Below are positions 6,518-9,728 of a stretch of DNA of 9,728 bases, piece after piece (position 1 is the stretch's first letter; each line of letters begins with the position of its first letter). The DNA comes from an uncultured Anaerolineaceae bacterium. GTDB taxonomy: Bacteria > Chloroflexota > Anaerolineae > Anaerolineales > Anaerolineaceae. The stretch covers positions 1 through 9,728 of the forward strand of contig CALESS010000371.1 of NCBI GenBank assembly GCA_937907495.1. Direction: 5' to 3'. Both the position numbers and the translations under genes were made by a program. Under the pieces are notes generated by a model that was given only the letters and a program-made list of their open reading frames with translations, was not told where the DNA came from and did no database searches.

Positions 6518-6540
6518 GCTGTTTTTCTGCTGTGCTTAAT

Positions 6541-6566
6541 AAAAAACTGGAGGGTTCCTCTCCAGT
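6541..6566 (-). terminator. Intrinsic terminator of the minus-strand thioredoxin operon
   Basis: ACTGGAG (6546-6552) pairs with CTCCAGT (6560-6566) around a 7-base loop. On the minus strand the stem is followed by TTTTTT (6541-6546), a textbook intrinsic terminator for transcripts arriving from 6656. It lies just after the plus-strand lipoprotein stop. Confidence 0.8.
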
Positions 6567-6569
6567 CAA

Positions 6570-6607
6570 CGTCCCCCTCCGGCAAGCGCGAGGGGGACGA
6601 CTTTTTT
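6570..6607 (+). terminator. Strong intrinsic terminator of the CBM9-like lipoprotein gene
   Basis: CGTCCCCCTC (6570-6579) pairs perfectly with GAGGGGGACG (6590-6599) over 10 bp around a 10-base loop, followed by TTTTTT (6602-6607). It is the clearest terminator in the window, 53 bases after the lipoprotein stop. Confidence 0.9.
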
Positions 6608-6619
6608 CGGCTGAATTTT

Positions 6620-6636
6620 CCGCCAGGCGGTTTTTT
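6620..6636 (+). terminator. Second, smaller plus-strand terminator
   Basis: CCGC (6620-6623) pairs with GCGG (6627-6630) around CAG, followed directly by TTTTTT (6631-6636). It probably backs up the stronger terminator just upstream and protects the convergent operon from read-through. Confidence 0.55.
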
Positions 6637-6655
6637 CCGGGCGGGGTGGGGGACG

Positions 6656-7492
6656 CTAAAACAGCACCGAGGCCAGTTCCTGGCGGTAAGAGCGGGTTTG
6701 CGGGTCCTCCTCCCCCATCCAATCCAGCAGGGCCAGCACCACCTGGTGAGCTTTGCCGCCGCCGTACTTGCGGTCTTTGCGGAGAATATCCAACAGGCCA
6801 TCCAGGGCGGCATCCACCCGTCCCCGGCGCACCAGGCGCAGGCTTTGGGAGAAGGCGGCATCCAGTTCGCTCTCCGCAGGCAGGGTTCCTTCTTCCAGGG
6901 CAGCCAGGCTTTGCACAAGGGGGAGCAACGCCTGGGCGGAGTGATACTCGCGGCTGGCTGGAAAACGAAGCAGAATTTCCCGCGCCTCGGCGATTTCACC
7001 CTTCCAGAGCAAGGTTTTGGCCAGGCCCAACAGGCTGGGCGGGATCTCCTGGCCCTGTTCCAACAACTTGCGATACTGCTGCTCGGCAGCCTCCAACTTG
7101 CGGATGGAAAGCAGGCCGTCCGCCCGCTCCAGGGCCAGTTGTGCCGGGCTGGGCGGGCTGATCTGCATGATGAACTCCCGCACCCGGAATTCCGGCATTA
7201 AGCCGCTGAATTCCGCCACCACCTCCCGCCCGGAGAAAGCCTTCACCAGCGGGATGCTGCGGACATTGTAATACAACGCCAGGTTGGGGTTGTCATCCAC
7301 GTCCACCCGCGCCAGGCGGAAGACGCCACCCGCCTGCAGGGTGATCCGCTCCAACAGCGGTCCCAATTCGCGGCAAGCCTTGGACCAGGGTGCGCAAAAT
7401 TCCACCACCACCGGCACATTCTGCGAATAAGCCAGCACCTGGAATTCAAAATCCGCTTCGGTAACGTCAATTACATAATCGCTGGACATCAT
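6656..7492 (-). CDS. Thioredoxin-TPR protein, CnoX/YbbN (chaperedoxin)-like, with degenerate active site
   Basis: Cytoplasmic 278-aa protein with an N-terminal thioredoxin domain (about 6-110) and a helical TPR-like C-terminal region (about 117-278), the architecture and length of CnoX/YbbN (E. coli 284 aa). That family holds unfolded or oxidised clients and hands them to DnaK or GroEL. The usual WCGPC is PWSKAC (35-40): the first Cys is Ser37 and Cys40 remains, so dithiol redox catalysis is not expected. A further Cys33 replaces the Trp normally found before A-x-W. The cis-proline is kept (SIPLV, Pro81). TPR-like repeats include RADGLLSIRKLEAAEQQYRK (123-142) and LAKTLLWKGEIAEAREILL (156-174). 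The ATG overlaps the upstream stop by 4 bp (ATGA), implying translational coupling; a second ATG follows at once. A general chaperone role is inferred from the family. Confidence 0.87.
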   Translation of the reverse strand: MMSSDYVIDVTEADFEFQVLAYSQNVPVVVEFCAPWSKACRELGPLLERITLQAGGVFRLARVDVDDNPNLALYYNVRSIPLVKAFSGREVVAEFSGLMPEFRVREFIMQISPPSPAQLALERADGLLSIRKLEAAEQQYRKLLEQGQEIPPSLLGLAKTLLWKGEIAEAREILLRFPASREYHSAQALLPLVQSLAALEEGTLPAESELDAAFSQSLRLVRRGRVDAALDGLLDILRKDRKYGGGKAHQVVLALLDWMGEEDPQTRSYRQELASVLF

Positions 7493-7926
7493 TCGCCATC
7501 GCCGCCTTCGTCACCATCCGCTGCACGGGCCGGCTGATCGAAACGCACCACCTCGCCATGCAGGTTGATGACCACCCGGAAGCCCATCATGCCCATGTAT
7601 GCCCGCCCTTCCTCCGGAATGCCGGATTGAAGAAGGGCATCCAGTTGTTGATCAATATTTTTGAGCTGATTCTTAATGACGGCTGCCGTGAACAAATCCT
7701 CCTGACCGAGCATGCGGGCGGTCTCCGCACCCAGCAAGTCTTCATTGCCTTCGATCTGGTTTTTGATGTGGTCCAGCACCTGGCGGTCCACATCCTCCGC
7801 CGGAATATGGCGCAGAAAACCGGCATCATTGACCACGTAGCAGGCCTCTGCACCCACATACCCCACCCCCACTGCCTTATCTTGTTCGTCTACCACTAAT
7901 CCTGCAAACAATGCTTTTTCGGACAT
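7489..7926 (-). CDS. Conserved-looking 145-aa cytoplasmic protein, function unknown
   Basis: I do not recognise the family. The start at 7926 gives MSEKALFAGLVVDEQDKAVG; a longer frame from 8043 runs through the structured leader and has no protein-like content. ATG spacing to AGG in ACAGGT is 7 bases. Residues 1-40 look like a small beta-rich domain (GLVVDEQDKAVGVGYVGAEA, then CYVVNDAGFLRHI). Residues 42-103 are helical and charged, with IKNQLKNIDQQLDALLQ (84-100) amphipathic and possibly coiled coil. Residues 112-130 return to strand (GMMGFRVVINLHGEVVRFD), and the tail is acidic (DGDEGGDGE). No signal peptide, membrane segment or catalytic motif is seen. It is the first gene of the operon and overlaps the thioredoxin-TPR gene by 4 bp, so it may act with it, for example as a partner or client. 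Long structured leader upstream. Confidence 0.75.
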   Translation of the reverse strand: MSEKALFAGLVVDEQDKAVGVGYVGAEACYVVNDAGFLRHIPAEDVDRQVLDHIKNQIEGNEDLLGAETARMLGQEDLFTAAVIKNQLKNIDQQLDALLQSGIPEEGRAYMGMMGFRVVINLHGEVVRFDQPARAADGDEGGDGE

Positions 7927-7930
7927 GTTT

Positions 7931-7984
7931 TTACCTGTTTTGGTGTTGTAATTCAGACCCGGCCTGCAATGAAGATGCAGCCAT
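7931..7984 (-). CDS. Candidate 17-aa upstream ORF in the 145-aa/thioredoxin operon leader
   Basis: ORF reading MAASSLQAGSELQHQNR then TAA, preceded by AAAAGG (7991-7996) with 6-base spacing. Its stop ends five bases from the main ATG at 7926, so ribosomes finishing here could re-initiate on the main gene. Its coding region is the downstream arm of the 7956-8041 structure, so translating it would unfold that structure. Coding status rests only on the ribosome site and position. Confidence 0.35.
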   Translation of the reverse strand: MAASSLQAGSELQHQNR

Positions 7985-8041
7985 TTATTACCTTTTGAAA
8001 AGACCTTCGTTGTTCCGGCTGCCAGGCCCCTACCCTGGGTC
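7956..8041 (-). promoter_or_regulatory. Nested long-range RNA structure in operon leader (riboswitch-like)
   Basis: Three perfect stems are nested: GACCC (7956-7960) with GGGTC (8037-8041), GGCCTG (7961-7966) with CAGGCC (8023-8028), and GCAGCC (7977-7982) with GGCTGC (8017-8022), 17 bp in all, with one 8-base and one 10-base bulge. A competing local hairpin, CTGCA (7964-7968) with TGCAG (7976-7980), would break two of the stems. Such exclusive folds just before a start codon suggest a regulated leader. I compared it by eye with common riboswitch and T-box consensus elements and recognised none. Folding energy was not computed. Confidence 0.5.
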
Positions 8042-8065
8042 ATCGTAAATAATATTGTTTTTCAT
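8030..8065 (-). CDS. Candidate 11-aa leader ORF
   Basis: ORF reading MKNNIIYDDPG then TAG, preceded by GAGGA (8073-8077) with 7-base spacing. The ribosome site is part of the 8066-8088 hairpin and the end of the ORF overlaps the upstream arm GACCC of the 7956-8041 structure. Translation is unproven. Confidence 0.3.
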   Translation of the reverse strand: MKNNIIYDDPG

Positions 8066-8132
8066 GCCCCAATCCTCGGGGGATGGGCGCACCTTTTCTG
8101 TTCATCCCGGAGGGGAGTGCAAAACCTCCGAG
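8066..8132 (-). promoter_or_regulatory. Two 5'-proximal hairpins of the operon leader
   Basis: On the minus-strand RNA the first hairpin pairs CTCGGAGG (8125-8132) with CCTCCGGG (8106-8113), 8 bp with one G-U, beginning about 3 bases after the predicted transcription start. The second spans 8066-8088: GCCC-ATCC pairs with GGAT-GGGGC with small bulges around CCCGA. GGGATG (8103-8108) can alternatively pair with CATCCC, and CTCGG of hairpin 1 can pair with CCGAG of hairpin 2, so exclusive or pseudoknotted folds are possible. Confidence 0.45.
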
Positions 8133-8141
8133 TATGGAATA

Positions 8142-8170
8142 ATTATAACCAATGAAGGCAGGGAAATAAA
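8142..8170 (-). promoter_or_regulatory. Promoter of the 145-aa/thioredoxin operon
   Basis: A perfect -10 TATAAT (8142-8147, minus strand) follows a partial -35 TTTATT (8165-8170) at 17-base spacing. The start should be near 8135, giving a leader of about 210 bases. An AT-rich tract (8181-8195) and an 11-base inverted repeat GGTTA-A-TAACC (8196-8206) lie about 60 bases upstream and could serve as an UP element and an activator site. Confidence 0.6.
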
Positions 8171-8206
8171 CAGCTTGAAGCCGATATTTATATAAGGTTA
8201 ATAACC

Positions 8207-8332
8207 GAAAACTTGAAGGGGCTGAAGTATACCGTTGGTGCGCCAAGCACCAGGAGGGGAGAGAGGTATCTTACCAGGGCAACCCGGCCGGGTTCGCGCC
8301 GGAGAGAGAGACAGCCGCCCCCGCTGCAGAAT
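8207..8332 (-). other. 3' flank of the L,D-transpeptidase operon with GC-rich palindromes
   Basis: The stretch after the transpeptidase stop holds a perfect 14-bp palindrome AACCCGGCCGGGTT (8281-8294) and a hairpin GGTGC-GCCAA-GCACC (8237-8251). Neither has a U-run, so they are weak terminator candidates or RNA 3'-end stabilisers. I see no gene here; the AT-rich part beyond 8207 belongs to the next operon's promoter. Confidence 0.4.
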
Positions 8333-9391
8333 TTAGAAAATATCAATCCCGGTGCCGCTGGTCTCATCAAACAGGGTTTCCAATTCCAGCGGAACAAAGG
8401 GCGTGGTCCAGCGATAAACCCAGCGGGCAGCCTGCGGAGTGAGGTTGATACAACCGTGGCTGCGGGGCTTGCCAAAATCATTATGCCAGTAGGTGCCATG
8501 GAAGGAAATACCGCTCTGGGTGAAGGTGCAAACCCAGGGTACGCCCGGCAAATCATAACCGGCGGGTGAAGCCAGGTTTCCGCCTGCCATGTGCCGGGAG
8601 GGGCGTTTATGCCGCACGACATAGTAACCGGGCGGGGTGGTGTAATCCCCCGTGGAGAAGCGCGCCCCGGTGGCGCATTTACTCATAAATACCGGGCGCT
8701 CATTTTCGTATGCAATCGTAACCTGGTCTGCCAGGCGCACTTCCAGGCGTTTCTGCCGGGCCGGCACTTCCGGGGAGATCTGGGCAACTTCTTCAGGCGT
8801 GTAGATGTGGAGGTGCTCGGCTTTGACGTAGTAGAGAAAGCCCTTCTGATCATCCGGGGTGCGATACCAGACCTGTCCGGTTTCATCCTGCACCGCTCCG
8901 GTCACCCAGTAGGTCGTGCCAAAGATATAACGATATGCCACAAAGTTGGGGCGCTGCGGGCTCCAAACGGCATCCGTGAAGGGAACGGTCACCTCCCCCA
9001 AAATGCCATCCGGCGGAAAATCCGTGACCACCGGGTTGCGGAGGACGTTCACCGGTTGTACGCTGCCAGAGTGAACAAAACCCTCCCCGTTCAATTCATA
9101 CCAGACGCGGTTGTAGTCTGGCTGGTCATCTCCCAGGGTGACGCCGGTCAGGGGCTTGACCAGGTCCTGCCAGCAGAAGTTGAGAAGGTTCCCGGAAAAC
9201 GAAGGGCGGTCGTACAAACCGACATCGTCATCAATCACCCGGCCAAAGGGCAGGTCTGGGGCCTGCAGGCTGCGGCCCGGGCGCCAGTTCAAGAGCGGTA
9301 AGCTGAACAGGCCGAGCAATCCCGCACCAGAGAGGCGCAGAAAATCCCGGCGGGTGAATTCTGCCAGTTGCGTGCGGCCGAGTAAATCCAT
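8333..9391 (-). CDS. Tat-exported L,D-transpeptidase (YkuD domain)
   Basis: Extracytoplasmic enzyme of the YkuD family, which forms 3-3 peptidoglycan cross-links or attaches proteins to peptidoglycan through a catalytic Cys. Residues 12-19 (FTRRDFLR) and the following hydrophobic stretch (20-34) form a twin-arginine signal, unusual for this family, which normally uses Sec. Residues about 45-210 look like two SH3-like wall-binding modules. The catalytic domain (about 213-340) ends with HGTYWHNDFGKPRSHGC, giving His298, Ser311, His312 and catalytic Cys314, a complete active site. Extra Cys at 73, 239 and 288 are notable for an exported protein, and export already folded through Tat would allow cytoplasmic folding. 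The ATG shares one base with the upstream transpeptidase stop (TGATG), so the two are translationally coupled. Assignment is firm; the exact cross-link made is unknown. Confidence 0.92.
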   Translation of the reverse strand: MDLLGRTQLAEFTRRDFLRLSGAGLLGLFSLPLLNWRPGRSLQAPDLPFGRVIDDDVGLYDRPSFSGNLLNFCWQDLVKPLTGVTLGDDQPDYNRVWYELNGEGFVHSGSVQPVNVLRNPVVTDFPPDGILGEVTVPFTDAVWSPQRPNFVAYRYIFGTTYWVTGAVQDETGQVWYRTPDDQKGFLYYVKAEHLHIYTPEEVAQISPEVPARQKRLEVRLADQVTIAYENERPVFMSKCATGARFSTGDYTTPPGYYVVRHKRPSRHMAGGNLASPAGYDLPGVPWVCTFTQSGISFHGTYWHNDFGKPRSHGCINLTPQAARWVYRWTTPFVPLELETLFDETSGTGIDIF

Positions 9392-9728
9392 CAGTTATGA
9401 ACGTTAACCAGGGCGCCCAGTGGCAGGAAATCAAACAACCAGCCGGCGTCTTCAGTGCGGAAATTGACGCAGCCGTGGCTCATGGGGGTGCCAAAGTTAT
9501 TATGCCAGTATGTGCCGTGCAGACCGTAACCCTGGTAAAAATACATCACATAGGGCACATCCGGCAGATAATAGCCCGGCCCGGACATATCCGCATAGCG
9601 GTATTTGACGTATACATGGAATTCGCCCTGGACGGTGGGATGAAGATAAGTGCCCGTGGATACCACGAAGGTATTGACCAGGGTATAGCCTTCATAGGCA
9701 TACGCCTGTTGCAGGCTGAGATCAATAT
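9391..9728 (-). CDS. L,D-transpeptidase (YkuD domain), C-terminal part, cut by window edge
   Basis: The frame is open to the right edge; 111 C-terminal residues are visible, so the start and any signal peptide lie outside. The visible part is nearly the whole YkuD fold: IDLSLQQAYAYEGYTLVNTF, then VVSTGTYLHPTVQGEFHVY, and the active site HGTYWHNNFGTPMSHGC with the catalytic Cys followed by VNFRTEDAGWLFDFLP. A GTG at 9666 could be mistaken for a start but would remove the first strands of the fold. It is the upstream member of a tandem pair, and its stop TGA shares its final A with the ATG of the next transpeptidase. The two catalytic motifs are alike (HGTYWHN-F-P-SHGC-N), pointing to duplication followed by divergence. 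Confidence 0.9.
   Translation of the reverse strand, partial: IDLSLQQAYAYEGYTLVNTFVVSTGTYLHPTVQGEFHVYVKYRYADMSGPGYYLPDVPYVMYFYQGYGLHGTYWHNNFGTPMSHGCVNFRTEDAGWLFDFLPLGALVNVHN

Noticed and set aside
6755..7161. Gly/Pro-rich plus-strand frames opposite the thioredoxin-TPR gene
   Set aside because: Shadow frames of a well-supported minus-strand gene, without family features or ribosome sites.
7489..8043. 184-aa version of the operon's first protein starting at 8043
   Set aside because: The extra 39 residues are encoded by the structured leader and are not protein-like. The start at 7926 begins a coherent strand and has a suitable upstream AGG.
7927..8135. T-box, tRNA, SRP RNA or 6S RNA in the operon leader
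   Set aside because: None of the core T-box, SRP or tRNA sequence signatures I know is present, and the stems do not form a cloverleaf or a long 6S-type rod with a central bubble.
1..9728. Defence island, mobile element or novel multi-gene system
   Set aside because: No nuclease, helicase, toxin-antitoxin pair, integrase, transposase or flanking direct repeats were seen. Gene directions change often and the products are household or surface proteins.

Overview
The window reads as ordinary chromosome from a moderately GC-rich bacterium, most likely a member of the Chloroflexota (Anaerolineae-like). This is an inference. It rests on two lipoproteins with long Thr/Pro-rich 'PTATP' tethers, a DUF3048 lipoprotein, a family-9-type sugar-binding-fold lipoprotein, a Tat-exported L,D-transpeptidase and a chaperedoxin-like thioredoxin. 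No rRNA, tRNA, CRISPR array, transposase or phage gene was seen.

Layout. Positions 29-1438 (minus) encode a class I CPD photolyase. It sits behind its own strong promoter and a roughly 215-nt leader (1439-1652) that carries an 18-codon leader peptide and two strong hairpins. Positions 1723-2934 (minus) encode a DUF3048 (YerB-like) lipoprotein. A divergent intergenic region (2935-3280) separates it from a DUF2085 membrane protein (3281-4078, plus), which may be translated from a leaderless mRNA. The DUF2085 gene converges on an MFS transporter (4112-5353, minus). The transporter diverges from a CBM9/DOMON-like lipoprotein (5549-6517, plus). That gene ends at a cluster of back-to-back terminators (6541-6636) facing a minus-strand operon. 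The operon is an unrecognised 145-aa protein (7489-7926) followed, with a 4-bp overlap, by a thioredoxin-TPR (CnoX/YbbN-like) protein (6656-7492). It has a long structured 5' leader (about 7927-8135) with a perfect -10 box and two SD-preceded mini-ORFs. The right end holds two translationally coupled L,D-transpeptidase genes on the minus strand (8333-9391 and 9391 to beyond the edge).

How the genes fit together. Five of the eight full or partial main proteins are predicted to act at or outside the membrane: two lipoproteins, two L,D-transpeptidases of peptidoglycan cross-linking type, and a transporter, with the DUF2085 membrane protein in addition. The thioredoxin-like protein suggests proteostasis, and the photolyase DNA repair. 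The genes mostly form single transcription units, so I do not see one integrated novel system. The most unusual content is regulatory: two long 5' leaders with small upstream ORFs interlocked with mutually exclusive RNA hairpins, one before the photolyase and one before the 145-aa/thioredoxin operon.
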